A stretch of DNA of 64,000 nt. Origin: Arthrobacter sp. S39 (GTDB lineage Bacteria; Actinomycetota; Actinomycetes; Actinomycetales; Micrococcaceae). Positions 53,837 through 64,000 of this stretch are shown piece by piece. The position numbers and the translations under genes were made by a program. Position 1 is the first letter of the stretch, and every line of letters begins with the position of its first letter. The stretch lies in contig NZ_SIHX01000004.1 of the NCBI RefSeq assembly GCF_004320525.1, positions 186,001 to 250,000 on the forward strand, in the 5' to 3' direction. A model generated the notes under the pieces. It was not told the origin of the DNA and ran no database searches. It saw only the letters and a program-made list of their open reading frames with translations.

Positions 53837-55176
53837 CAGGAGACGCCCGCCGGTTCGCGGTACGGCGTGTTGAGCTTGCCGTCCAGCACGGTCGGGTGGC
53901 CCTTGTAGAAGGTGGCCACCACCTTGCCCGGCAGCTCCAGGCCGGCGAACGGCGAGTTGCGGCCCATGGTTGCCATCTTGGCCGGGTCAACGGTCCAGCG
54001 GGCAGCGGGGTCCACCAGGATGATGTTGGCAGGTTCGCCGGCTTCGAGAGGGCGGCCCTGGTCGGACAGCCGGCCAATCTGCGCCGCGGCCGTGGACGTG
54101 ACCCGGGCGAAGTCGGCCCAGGTCATGAGCCCGGTTTCGATCATGGTGTGCTGGACCACGGACAATGCGGTTTCCAGTCCGGTCATGCCCATCGCGGCCT
54201 GCGCCCACTCGCATTCCTTGTGCTCGCTGGGGTGCGGCGCGTGGTCGGTGCCCACCACGTCGATGGTGCCGTCGGCCAGGCCCGCGCGCAATGCCTGCAC
54301 GTCGGCGTCGGTCCGCAGCGGCGGGTTGACCTTGTAGACGGGGTTGTAGCTGCGGACCAGGTTGTCGGTCAGCAGGAGGTGGTGCGGGGTGACTTCGGCG
54401 GTGACGTTGATGCCGCGTTCCTTGGCCCAGCGGATGATCTCCACGGAGCCGGCGGTGGACACGTGGCAGACGTGCAGGCGTGAGTTCACATGCTGCGCCA
54501 GCAGGACGTCCCGGGCAATGATGCTTTCCTCGGCGACGGCGGGCCAGCCGGTGAGCCCCAGGACGGCGGAAACTTCGCCTTCGTTCATCTGGGCGCCGGC
54601 GGTGAGGCGGGGTTCCTGCGCGTGCTGGGCCACGACGCCGTCGAACGCCTTGACGTATTCCAGGGCCCGGCGCATCAGCACCGGGTCGTGGACGCAGATG
54701 CCGTCGTCGGAGAACATCCGGACGCGGGCGCGGGAGTCTGCCATGGCGCCGAGCTCTGCCAGCTGCTCCCCCGCCAGGCCTACGGTGACGGCTCCGACCG
54801 GGCGGACGTCCACCCAGCCGGCGGCGCGGCCCAGGCTGTAGACCTGTTCCACCACACCGGCGGTGTCAGCGACGGGGGTGCTGTTGGCCATGGCGTGCAC
54901 GGCGGTGTAACCGCCCAGGGCCGCGGCTCGGGTGCCGGTTTCCACGGTTTCCGCGTCTTCCCGGCCGGGTTCGCGCAGGTGCGTGTGCACGTCCACCATA
55001 CCGGGAAGTGCCACGAGGCCGGCCGCTTCGATGACGGTGGCGCCTTCGGCGTCAGCGTGCGTGGCTGCACCGGTTCCGCGGGCGGCAATGACACCGCCAC
55101 GGATGAGCAGGTCCTCGGCGCCGGCGCCCAGGACAGATGCGCCGCGGATCAGGTAGGTTCCGTTGTTCTCTGCCAT
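53836..55176 (-). CDS. pyrC: dihydroorotase
   Basis: Zinc amidohydrolase that closes carbamoyl aspartate to dihydroorotate. 446 aa; metal ligands in DVHTHLREPG, a further His in AQHAQ, HVCHVST, and the catalytic Asp in GTDHAPH. Class I type. ATG overlaps the pyrB stop by one base. Confidence 0.96.
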   Translation of the reverse strand: MAENNGTYLIRGASVLGAGAEDLLIRGGVIAARGTGAATHADAEGATVIEAAGLVALPGMVDVHTHLREPGREDAETVETGTRAAALGGYTAVHAMANSTPVADTAGVVEQVYSLGRAAGWVDVRPVGAVTVGLAGEQLAELGAMADSRARVRMFSDDGICVHDPVLMRRALEYVKAFDGVVAQHAQEPRLTAGAQMNEGEVSAVLGLTGWPAVAEESIIARDVLLAQHVNSRLHVCHVSTAGSVEIIRWAKERGINVTAEVTPHHLLLTDNLVRSYNPVYKVNPPLRTDADVQALRAGLADGTIDVVGTDHAPHPSEHKECEWAQAAMGMTGLETALSVVQHTMIETGLMTWADFARVTSTAAAQIGRLSDQGRPLEAGEPANIILVDPAARWTVDPAKMATMGRNSPFAGLELPGKVVATFYKGHPTVLDGKLNTPYREPAGVS

Positions 55177-56174
55177 CAGTTGCTCTCCTTAGTGGGGGTG
55201 GCGGCTGGTTCGCGGGTATCCCCGGAGAGCAGCAGGTACAGCGCGGCCATTCGGACGGAGACGCCGTTGCGCACCTGCGAAAGCACGGTGGAGCGGGGCG
55301 AGTCCGCGGCGGCCGCGGAAATTTCCAGGCCCCGGTTCATGGGGCCGGGGTGCATGATGATGGTGTCCTTCAGTCCCAGGCTGTCCAGGGCACGGAGCCG
55401 GTTGTCATCGAAACCCCAGCGGCGGGAGTATTCGCGGGTGGAGGGGAAGAACGAGGCGTTCATCCGCTCGCCCTGCACGCGCAGCATCATGACTGCGTCC
55501 ACTCCCTTTTCCAGTGTTTCGTCCATGTTGTAGCTGACCTTGCACGGCCACTGTTCGACGCCGATGGGCAGCAGGGTGGGCGGCGCGACGAGGGTGACTT
55601 CCGCGCCGAGCGTGCGGAGCAGCCACACGTTGGAACGGGCCACCCGGGAGTGCAGGACGTCTCCTGCGATGGCGACGCGCATGCCTTTGAGGTCTCCACC
55701 GATCGATCCGGTACCGGCGAGCTTTGCCCAGTGCCGGCGCATGGTGAACGCGTCCAGGAGTGCCTGGGTGGGGTGTTCGTGGGTGCCGTCGCCGGCGTTG
55801 ATGACGGCCGCGTCGATCCAGTCGGTGGCAGCAAGGCGGTGGGGTGCACCGGATGCCCAGTGGCGGATCACGACGGCGTCCGCTCCCATGGCGGCCAGTG
55901 TCTGGGCGGTGTCCTTGAGGGATTCGCCCTTGGATACAGAGGAGCCCTTCGCGGCGAAGTTGATGACGTCGGCGGACAGGCGTTTGGCGGCGGCTTCGAA
56001 GGAGATCCGGGTGCGGGTGGAGTCCTCGAAGAACAGGTTCACCACGGTGCGTCCGCGCAGGGCCGGGAGCTTCTTGACCTCGCGGTCCCCCACGGCGGCC
56101 ATTTCCTCGGCGGTGTCGAGGATGCGGATGGCGTTGGCCAGGCTGAGGTCTTCGGTGGAGAGAAGGTGTTTCAC
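55176..56174 (-). CDS. pyrB: aspartate carbamoyltransferase catalytic chain
   Basis: Joins carbamoyl phosphate and aspartate. 332 aa; carbamoyl-phosphate motif [17 protein letters not shown] and HPGPMNRG are intact. No regulatory chain (pyrI) is present nearby. GTG start overlaps the pyrR stop by 4 nt (GTGA). Confidence 0.96.
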   Translation of the reverse strand: MKHLLSTEDLSLANAIRILDTAEEMAAVGDREVKKLPALRGRTVVNLFFEDSTRTRISFEAAAKRLSADVINFAAKGSSVSKGESLKDTAQTLAAMGADAVVIRHWASGAPHRLAATDWIDAAVINAGDGTHEHPTQALLDAFTMRRHWAKLAGTGSIGGDLKGMRVAIAGDVLHSRVARSNVWLLRTLGAEVTLVAPPTLLPIGVEQWPCKVSYNMDETLEKGVDAVMMLRVQGERMNASFFPSTREYSRRWGFDDNRLRALDSLGLKDTIIMHPGPMNRGLEISAAAADSPRSTVLSQVRNGVSVRMAALYLLLSGDTREPAATPTKESN

Positions 56175-56758
56175 GCGCCGCCCTCGATGACCACTTCGTT
56201 GACCGTCGATCCGTCGGGTGCGGTGTCGGTCTCCTCGAGGCGGACCCGGACCTTCTCGGCGGAGGAGGTGGGCAGGTTCTTTCCGACGTGGTCTGCCCTG
56301 ATGGGGAGTTCGCGGTGGCCGCGGTCGATCAGGACGGCGAGCCGGACGATCCGCGGGCGGCCGAGATCGATGATGGCGTCCAGCGCGGCACGGATGGTGC
56401 GGCCGGAGTACAGCACGTCATCGATGAGCACCACGACCTTGTTGTCGATCCCTGTTCGCGGGAGTTGGGTGGGGTAAGGCGGCCTGGTGGGCTGGTGGGA
56501 GAGGTCGTCGCGGAACATGGTCACGTCCAGCTGTCCGACAATCGCGGCGGCATCCACGGTGGGATCCGCGGCTGCGATCTTGCGGGCCAGCCGGACTGCC
56601 AGGGGGTACCCCCGGCGCGGAATGCCCAGCAGGACCAGGTCCTTGGAGCCTTTGTTGGCTTCGAGGATCTCATGGGCGATACGAGTGAGGGCGCGGTCAA
56701 TGTCCGCCTGGTTGAGGACAACCCTGGCCGGAACCGGTGCGCTTGTGACAGAAGTCAA
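56171..56758 (-). CDS. pyrR: bifunctional pyrimidine operon regulator / uracil phosphoribosyltransferase PyrR
   Basis: RNA-binding regulator with UPRTase activity. 195 aa with the PRPP loop [18 protein letters not shown] and N-terminal RIAHEILE. First gene of the pyr operon. TTG at 56758 is supported by GGGAG 7 nt upstream; a PyrR-site-like sequence lies just before that site. Confidence 0.93.
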   Translation of the reverse strand: MTSVTSAPVPARVVLNQADIDRALTRIAHEILEANKGSKDLVLLGIPRRGYPLAVRLARKIAAADPTVDAAAIVGQLDVTMFRDDLSHQPTRPPYPTQLPRTGIDNKVVVLIDDVLYSGRTIRAALDAIIDLGRPRIVRLAVLIDRGHRELPIRADHVGKNLPTSSAEKVRVRLEETDTAPDGSTVNEVVIEGGA

Positions 56759-56772
56759 CGCTCGTCTCCCCT

Positions 56773-56794
56773 TTCCCCGCCTCACAGGACGGAA
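56773..56794 (-). promoter_or_regulatory. PyrR-binding-like element before pyrR
   Basis: On the minus strand TCCTGTGAGGC (56789-56779) matches the PyrR RNA consensus UCCNGNGAGGY, and TTCC / GGAA can close a short stem around it. It overlaps the region 5' of the GGGAG ribosome site. This would let UMP-bound PyrR block translation, as proposed in mycobacteria. A TTGAAA-17-TAATTC promoter reading would start RNA too close to it, so the true start site matters. Confidence 0.6.
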
Positions 56795-56937
56795 TTAAAA
56801 AAGGATTATTTGCGTTTCAAAATTACCACACGGGGCGGCCCACTCCCCTGCCGGAGCAGAGCGTTTATGGTCACACCGGCACCTCCCGCAGTGCGCATGC
56901 CTTGGAGCCGGGATGGCGGCACCATAGGCTTTCCCTT

Positions 56938-58209
56938 ATGTCGATGCATCCCCATCCCCCTCCCGGCCAGCCGGGTCCGTCCGGGCCGCAAGGACCGCTT
57001 CCCGGCCAGGCGAACCCCAGCTGGATGGGCCACGTGCAGCCGCAGTACTACCGTCCGGTGCCCGGCAATTCCGGCGGCCCCGTGCATTCTGTGGTGCTGC
57101 CGCACCCCGGCGGCGCCCAGGCCCCGGCCGCTCCCCGGACCCGCGCAGGGCTGCTTGGACTGATGATCGGCGGCGGAGCGCTGGCATTCCTCAGCCTGTT
57201 CCTGGTGGTTCCGTTCCTGCTGGCCAATACGGGAACCGCCGGCTTCACTGTGGGTTTCGTCGCGTCGCTGGTCCCCTTGTCCGCGGTGCTGCTGGCAGTC
57301 CACGTGATCGACCGCTGGGAGCCGGAACCGAAGCGGCTCCTGTTCTTCGCCTTTACCTGGGGTGCCGCGGTATCTATCGCCGTCACGCTCCTGGTCCAGC
57401 CGTTTTTTGCGCTCACCTTCCAGTTTTCTGCCGAGGCCGATTTCCAGACGTACATGGCAACCGTCCAGGCGCCGATCGTGGAGGAATTCGCCAAGTCGCT
57501 GGGCCTGCTGCTGCTTCTGCTGATGGCGCGCCGGCACTTCGACGGACCCGTGGACGGGGTGGTCTTCGCCTTCACGATTGCCGGCGGTTTCGCGTTCACG
57601 GAGAACATCCTCTATTTCGGCCGGGCCATTGCGGAGTCTGCGAGCCCCGCCACCGACCTCGCCCAGATCTTCCTCCTGCGCGGCGTGATGTCGCCGTTCG
57701 CCCACGCCATCTTCACCGGGACCACCGGGCTCATCATGGGCTTCGCGGCACGGCGGTGGCACGCCGGTGCTTCCATCGGGGCCTTTGTGGTGGGCCTGCT
57801 TCCGGCGATGTTCCTGCACAACCGGTGGAACAGCATGGGCCAGGGCTTCCTGGCGGACTACATCCTCATCCAAGTGCCCATTTTTGTGCTGTTCATCGGG
57901 GTTGTCATCCTGTTGCGCGTCGCGGAAAACCGGCTCACCCGCCAGCGGCTGCTGGAGTATGCGGCGGCGGGCTGGTTCACGCCTGCCGAAGTGGATCTTC
58001 TGGCCACGCCCGGCGGCAGGCGCACTGCCCTGCGCTGGGCGGCCGGCTACAACCGCCGGCCGCAGATGAAGGCTTTCCTGAAGGCAGCCACGACTCTCGC
58101 CTTCACCCGGCAGCGCATCCTGAGCGGCAGGGACGTGGCGCTGCACCAGGCTGAAGAGCGCGAACAGCTGCACCGGATCCTGGCGCTGCGGGCCGCCGTC
58201 GCAAACTGA
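56938..58209 (+). CDS. PrsW family intramembrane metalloprotease
   Basis: 423 aa. Pro/Gly-rich cytoplasmic N-terminus (1-65) and about eight membrane helices. PrsW motifs are visible: EEFAK (acidic pair) near 186, ENILYF near 222, HAIFTG near 258 and HNRWN near 298. Bacterial PrsW cleaves an anti-sigma factor; the substrate here is unknown. ATG at 56938 has TAGGCT ending 7 bases upstream, so it is probably leaderless. Alone between pyr and aro units. Confidence 0.85.
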   Translation: MSMHPHPPPGQPGPSGPQGPLPGQANPSWMGHVQPQYYRPVPGNSGGPVHSVVLPHPGGAQAPAAPRTRAGLLGLMIGGGALAFLSLFLVVPFLLANTGTAGFTVGFVASLVPLSAVLLAVHVIDRWEPEPKRLLFFAFTWGAAVSIAVTLLVQPFFALTFQFSAEADFQTYMATVQAPIVEEFAKSLGLLLLLLMARRHFDGPVDGVVFAFTIAGGFAFTENILYFGRAIAESASPATDLAQIFLLRGVMSPFAHAIFTGTTGLIMGFAARRWHAGASIGAFVVGLLPAMFLHNRWNSMGQGFLADYILIQVPIFVLFIGVVILLRVAENRLTRQRLLEYAAAGWFTPAEVDLLATPGGRRTALRWAAGYNRRPQMKAFLKAATTLAFTRQRILSGRDVALHQAEEREQLHRILALRAAVAN

Positions 58210-58216
58210 CGGCACA

Positions 58217-58262
58217 GCAAAGGGGCCGGCCTCCGCCATCTGGCGGAGGCCGGCCCCTTTGC
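58217..58262. terminator. bidirectional terminator between prsW-like gene and nusB
   Basis: 22-bp perfect stem, arms starting GCAAAGGGGCCGG and ending CCGGCCCCTTTGC, with a minimal loop. It lies 7 bases after one stop and 15 past the other. Confidence 0.85.
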
Positions 58263-58277
58263 GAATAAGGCTACTGA

Positions 58278-58688
58278 CTAGGCGAGCAGCGAAGGCTTCA
58301 GCTGCTGCAGGCGTCCAAGGAGTCCGTTGATGAACGACGGCGACTCGTCAGTTGAGAGCACCTTGGCCAGCGCCACAGCCTCGCTGACAGCCACGCCGTC
58401 AGGTACGTCGTCGTTGTAGAGCAGTTCCCAGGTGCCGATGCGCAGGATGATGCGGTCCACGGAGGGCATGCGCTCCAGGGTCCAGCCCTGCGAATAGGTT
58501 TCCAGGAACTCGTCAATGGTGGTCTGCTGCGAGACAACGCCTTCGACGATTTCCAGCGTGTACGGATTGACGATCTGGTCCGTCTTTTCCCGCCGTGCCC
58601 GCAGGACGTCAAAAGCGGAGACCGATCGCTGCTCAGCCTCGAAGAGAACGTCCAGTGCCCTGTTACGGGCCTTACCGCGTGCGCTCAC
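58278..58688 (-). CDS. nusB: transcription antitermination protein NusB
   Basis: Binds boxA RNA with NusE in rRNA antitermination. 136 aa, all-helical: ARNRALDVLFEAEQR at the N-terminus, then DRIILRIGTWELLY and AVALAKVLSTDESPSFINGLLG. GTG shares one base with the efp stop. Last gene of the aro-efp operon. Confidence 0.96.
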   Translation of the reverse strand: MSARGKARNRALDVLFEAEQRSVSAFDVLRARREKTDQIVNPYTLEIVEGVVSQQTTIDEFLETYSQGWTLERMPSVDRIILRIGTWELLYNDDVPDGVAVSEAVALAKVLSTDESPSFINGLLGRLQQLKPSLLA

Positions 58689-59251
58689 TACTCGCTGACC
58701 CGGCCAAGGTAGCTGCCGTCACGGGTGTCGACCTTGACCTTGGTGTTGTTCTCGACGAACAGCGGAACCTGGATCTCGTAGCCCGTTTCGAGGGTAGCGG
58801 GCTTGGTGCCTGCGGAGGAGCGGTCGCCCTGGAGGCCCGGCTCGGTGTAGGTGATTTCCAGGACAACGCTGGCGGGAAGTTCAATGTAGAGCGGGGTGCC
58901 CTCGTGGATGGCGATGTTGACCATCTGGTTTTCCAGCATGAAGTTGGTGGCGTCGCCTACGGTGGCACCGGAAACCGTGATCTGGTCGAAGTCGGTGGTG
59001 TCCATGAAGACGAAGTCAGCGCCGTCCTGGTACAGGTACTGGTAGTCGCGGCGGTCAACCGTGGCGGTCTCGATCTTGAGGCCGGCGTTGAAGGTCTTGT
59101 CCACAACCTTGCCGGACATCACGTTGCGCATCTTGGTCCGTACGAACGCACCGCCCTTGCCAGGCTTGACGTGCTGGAATTCGATAATGTTCCAGAGCTG
59201 GCCCTCAAGCTTAAGGACCGTTCCGTTCTTGATGTCGTTAGTGGTTGCCAC
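58688..59251 (-). CDS. efp: elongation factor P
   Basis: Relieves ribosome stalling at Pro stretches. 187 aa, three beta domains. The tip loop reads KPGKGGAF, with Lys32 at the position modified in other groups. GTG at 59251 behind AGAGGAA. 165 bases separate it from the upstream TPR gene; a TTGACA (59341-59336) lies there on the minus strand but I see no well-spaced -10. Confidence 0.96.
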   Translation of the reverse strand: MATTNDIKNGTVLKLEGQLWNIIEFQHVKPGKGGAFVRTKMRNVMSGKVVDKTFNAGLKIETATVDRRDYQYLYQDGADFVFMDTTDFDQITVSGATVGDATNFMLENQMVNIAIHEGTPLYIELPASVVLEITYTEPGLQGDRSSAGTKPATLETGYEIQVPLFVENNTKVKVDTRDGSYLGRVSE

Positions 59252-59416
59252 TGATTTCCTCTGGTTTCTATCTGCCTGGGCGGTCAGACGTTTCTATGCC
59301 GGGCAGGCATGCCGATCGGCCCGCCAGCGCGTGTTTGTCAAAAATCCAAGAACCATTCTACCGGTAAATCCGGTGCGGCCTCCGTCAGTGTGCGTCCGGC
59401 CACTGTCCGGCTGGTC

Positions 59417-59934
59417 TCAGCAGGCCAGATCCAGGACGTCCCGGGCGCGCTGCAGTGCCACGGTGGAGGAATAGATGAGGGCGGCGTCGGCGGACTCGGC
59501 AACGCGGAGGTCCAGGGCGCGGGCAAACGATTCAACGGCTGCGGAGGTCTGCCCGGCGGTGTACTGCGTCTTGCCGAGGAACTGCAGGACCAGTGCTTCG
59601 CGGGGGGTTCCCTGGACTTCGGCGAGGAGCTGCCGGAACAGCTCCACCGCGCGGTCGAGGCGGTTGGAGACGCGCAGCACTTCGGCTTCGAAGGCCCTCA
59701 GCCGGAACGATTCGGGGTCTTTGAAGCGCGCCTCGGCCAGCAGCTCGGCCGCTTCCGGGGCGTGTCCTTCGACCAGCAGCACAAAGATGTGGTCCGCCGG
59801 GTCAGTGGACACTGCCAGGGCTTCCCGGCAGGCGTCCTCGTTCACGATCTGCGGGAGCAGGGATTCGGGGTTGATGCGGATCCCCGGGAAGCCGGCCTCG
59901 GGCCAGTCGCTGGTCCCTTCCAGGTCGCCCTGCA

Positions 59935-59935
<1 letters not shown>
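59417..59935 (-). CDS. tetratricopeptide-repeat protein
   Basis: 172 aa, helical, with two or three TPR-like pairs (about 60-165: AAELLAEARFKDPES, AVELFRQLLAEVQ, LGKTQYTAGQTSAAVESFARAL). No signal peptide. ATG shares one base with the aroB stop, so it is coupled to the aro genes, but I cannot give it a pathway role. Confidence 0.75.
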
Positions 59936-61591
<1,656 letters not shown>

Positions 61592-61592
<1 letters not shown>

Positions 61593-62791
61593 TACTGGCC
61601 GATCGAGTCCAGGGACGCCGGAATGTTGTCCAGGTAACCCTTGATGTTGCGCTTCGTTTCGGCCACGGAATCGCCGCCGAACTTTTCGGTGACGGCCTCG
61701 GCAAGGACCAGCGCCACCATGGCTTCGGCCACAACGCCGGCGGCGGGCACGGCACACACGTCCGACCGCTGGTGATGCGCCTTGGCGGCCTCGCCGGTGC
61801 TGACGTCGATGGTTTTCAGGGCACGGGGCACCGTGGCGATCGGCTTCATCGCGGCACGGACGCGCAGCACGTCGCCGATGCTCATGCCGCCTTCGATGCC
61901 GCCTGCACGGTTGGACGTCCGGATGATTTTTCCGTCTGCGTCCTTGACGATCTCGTCGTGCGCTGCGGAGCCCCGGCGCGCGGCGGTGAGGAAACCGTCG
62001 CCGACCTCCACACCCTTGATGGCCTGGATGCCCATGAGGGCGGCCGCCAGGCGGGAGTCGAGCCTGCGGTCCCAGTGCACGTAGCTGCCCAGTCCCGGCG
62101 GGAGGCCGTACGCGAGCACTTCCACCACGCCGCCGAGGGTTTCGCCTTCTTTGTGGGCAGCGTCCACTTCGGCGACCATGGCGTCCGACGTCTCGCGGTC
62201 GAAGCAGCGCAGCGGGTCCGCGTCCAGTGCAATGACGTTGGCCGGCACGGGGAGGGGACGTCCTTCGGGCACTGTGACGCTGGCGATGGAGACGGTGTGG
62301 CTGACCAGCTCGATGCCGAGGTGCCTGAGGAACTGGGCGGCCACAGTGCCCATGGCAACACGGGTGGCGGTTTCCCGGGCGCTGGCGCGTTCGAGCACGG
62401 GCCGTGCCTCGTCAAAACCGTACTTCTGCATGCCGGTGAAGTCCGCGTGGCCGGGGCGGGGGCGGGTGAGCGGGGCGTTGCGTGCCTGGTCGGCGAGGAT
62501 TTCCGGGTCAACGGGGTCTGCGGACATGATCTGTTCCCATTTGGGCCATTCGGTGTTGCCCACCTGGATGGCAACCGGCCCGCCCTGGGTCAGTCCGTGC
62601 CGGACGCCGCCGAGGATGGTCACCACGTCCTGTTCAAACTTCATGCGTGCGCCGCGGCCGTAGCCAAGGCGGCGGCGGGCCAAAGAATCGGCGATCTGCC
62701 CGCTGGTGAGTTCCACACCGGCGGGGACGCCTTCAATAATTCCCATCAGAGCCGGACCATGGGATTCACCGGCAGTCAACCAACGCAACAT
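61592..62791 (-). CDS. aroC: chorismate synthase
   Basis: FMN-dependent last step of the shikimate pathway. 399 aa; [31 protein letters not shown], and [10 protein letters not shown] signatures intact. ATG at 62791 with AGGATGG upstream; ATG at 62800 is possible. 26 bases behind aroE. Confidence 0.97.
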
Positions 62792-62817
62792 AATTTCCAT
62801 CCTGCCACGTATGGCGG

Positions 62818-63678
62818 TCAGTACGCCCGTCGGGGAAGCCCGACTGCGTCACACATCACATCTATGACAGCTGCGTTAACTTCCTCGCCAAGACGGGAGA
62901 AAAGCCGCACCTGTTCCACTGCCTGGTAGAGCAGCATCTCGAGCCCCGGGACCACTGCACCGCCGCCGGACTGCCACGCGGAGGCCAGCATGCTCGGCCA
63001 GGGATCGTAGGCCACGTCCAGCAGGACACCGGCGGTCCGGGCTCCACTGGCCGCCAGTTCGCCTGCGATTCCGTCGGCCGCGCGGGGCGGCAAGGTTGAA
63101 ATCACGACGTCGGCGGCCGCCGTCGGCTCTGCGGCCTCGGACAGGTGCCGCACGGCCAGGTCCACGCCGACTCCGGCGGCGGCGGCACGCGCCTCCTGCA
63201 CCCGTGACGTGTCGCGGACAAACAGCTGCACCGACCCCGTGCCGAGCAGTTCAAGGGCGGCCACGGCCGATGCCGCGGTGCCGCCGCCACCAAGGATGAC
63301 AGCAGTGGGAGCAGGCACAACACCGGCGTTCCGGACGGCGTTGACGATGCCGGCCACATCCGTGTTGTACGCGACGCGCCGCACCGTGTCACCGGCGTCT
63401 TCGAAGGCCACCGTGTTGACCACGCCCAGGACCTTCGCAACACCGCGGACTTCGTCCACTTCCTTCAGCATCGCCGTCTTCAACGGCATGGTCACGGAGA
63501 GCCCCCGCCACCCCTGCTGCCGGCTGAGCTCCAGCATAAAGCCGGGCAGCGTCCGCTCCGTCAGGTCCACGGCCGTGTAGTCAATCTCAATGCCCAGCTT
63601 TGCGTACGCCGCAGAGTGCAGGGCCGGCGACTTCGAATGGCTGATCGGGTGACCCAGGACGGCGGCCCGCAGGCTCAT
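62818..63678 (-). CDS. aroE: shikimate dehydrogenase
   Basis: NADPH reduction of 3-dehydroshikimate. 286 aa: [14 protein letters not shown] substrate motif, SVTMPLK with catalytic Lys, NTDVAG, and GGGGTAASA nucleotide loop. ATG overlaps the mltG stop by 4 nt (ATGA). Confidence 0.95.
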   Translation of the reverse strand: MSLRAAVLGHPISHSKSPALHSAAYAKLGIEIDYTAVDLTERTLPGFMLELSRQQGWRGLSVTMPLKTAMLKEVDEVRGVAKVLGVVNTVAFEDAGDTVRRVAYNTDVAGIVNAVRNAGVVPAPTAVILGGGGTAASAVAALELLGTGSVQLFVRDTSRVQEARAAAAGVGVDLAVRHLSEAAEPTAAADVVISTLPPRAADGIAGELAASGARTAGVLLDVAYDPWPSMLASAWQSGGGAVVPGLEMLLYQAVEQVRLFSRLGEEVNAAVIDVMCDAVGLPRRAY

Positions 63679-64000
63679 GCGCAACGGCCCGCGTGGGCTT
63701 CGCACCAGGTGTTGTACTGGTCCACGTACACGTTGTGCTCCGCCAGGGTCTTCGAGAACTTGGTCTCCTTGGTGTCCAGGTTGATGGTCACCCAGTAGAG
63801 ATAGTCGTTGGTCTTGGGCCGGGCAGCGGCATCGATGGCCGTCTTGCCGGGCGAACCGATGGGGCCCGGAGGCAGTCCGGGGTTGGCGTAGGTGTTGTAA
63901 AGATTGGACTTGTCCTGGCGCTCTGCATCAGTGAAGTTGAAGCTCTTGGTGCCCAGCCCGTACGTCACCGCCGAGTCCACCTGCAGGTAGCCGTTGGTCT
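63675..64000 (-). CDS. mltG: endolytic murein transglycosylase MltG, 3' part only
   Basis: C-terminal about 107 residues of a YceG/MltG protein that ends glycan strands at the membrane. Visible: LQVDSAVTYGLG, YNTYANPGLPPGPIGSPGKTAIDAA and YLYWV, all typical of the family's end. The start lies beyond the window. Gene order mltG-aroE is conserved in actinobacteria. Confidence 0.9.
   Translation of the reverse strand, partial: TNGYLQVDSAVTYGLGTKSFNFTDAERQDKSNLYNTYANPGLPPGPIGSPGKTAIDAAARPKTNDYLYWVTINLDTKETKFSKTLAEHNVYVDQYNTWCEAHAGRCA

Overview
The window reads as chromosomal core DNA of a high-GC actinobacterium, most likely Micrococcaceae (Arthrobacter/Pseudarthrobacter type). This rests on gene content and protein style: actinobacterial IHF (mihF), HrcA with a CIRCE operator, DUF3097, DUF4870 and PrsW proteins, a helicase-degenerate PriA, many GTG/TTG starts and several apparently leaderless genes. 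No phage, insertion sequence, CRISPR array, rRNA or tRNA gene was recognised. Genus is an inference from memory of protein families, not from a search.

Layout. 1-4.0 kb: end of an alpha/beta hydrolase, then uppS, recO and leuA on the minus strand; leuA has a Leu-rich leader peptide. 4.2-6.2 kb: M13 metallopeptidase. 6.3-11.8 kb: LCP cell-wall ligase, era, CNNM/CBS protein, ybeY and phoH, with tightly overlapping genes from phoH to era. 12.2-16.1 kb: GerMN lipoprotein, then rsmE-dnaJ-hrcA under CIRCE. 16.3-21.6 kb: DUF3097, DUF4870, hemW, lepA and a solitary PemK/MazF-like protein. 21.8-26.7 kb: rpsT, holA, comEC, comEA, DUF309. 26.7-27.1 kb: a gap with a possible gene remnant. 27.1-33.3 kb: degV, leuS with its own Leu-rich leader and attenuator hairpin, and a dikinase-like phosphotransferase. 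33.5-38.8 kb: glycerol cluster glpD-glpF-glpK with a divergent SorC-type regulator. 38.8-41.7 kb: aldo/keto reductase, hydrolase, glycosyltransferase. 41.7-47.8 kb: priA, metK, coaBC, rpoZ, gmk, mihF. 47.9-56.8 kb: pyrimidine operon pyrR-pyrB-pyrC-(PH-like)-carA-carB-pyrF. 56.9-58.2 kb: PrsW protease. 58.3-64 kb: mltG-aroE-aroC-aroK-aroB-TPR-efp-nusB.

How the genes work together. The pyr genes make UMP and are joined by 1-8 nt overlaps, with a PyrR-binding-like element before pyrR. The aro genes form the shikimate/chorismate part of a similar coupled operon that continues into efp and nusB. leuA (leucine synthesis) and leuS (leucine charging) each follow a short Leu-rich peptide, so both probably sense charged tRNA-Leu by ribosome stalling. 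The glp genes import, phosphorylate and oxidise glycerol, and a palindrome near the glpD promoter is a likely operator for the divergent SorC regulator.

Most of the window is ordinary housekeeping. The best candidates for a second look are the two related Leu leaders, the glp operator, a palindrome over the leuS -35 region, the ComEC without a beta-lactamase domain, and the dikinase-like protein at 31-33 kb.
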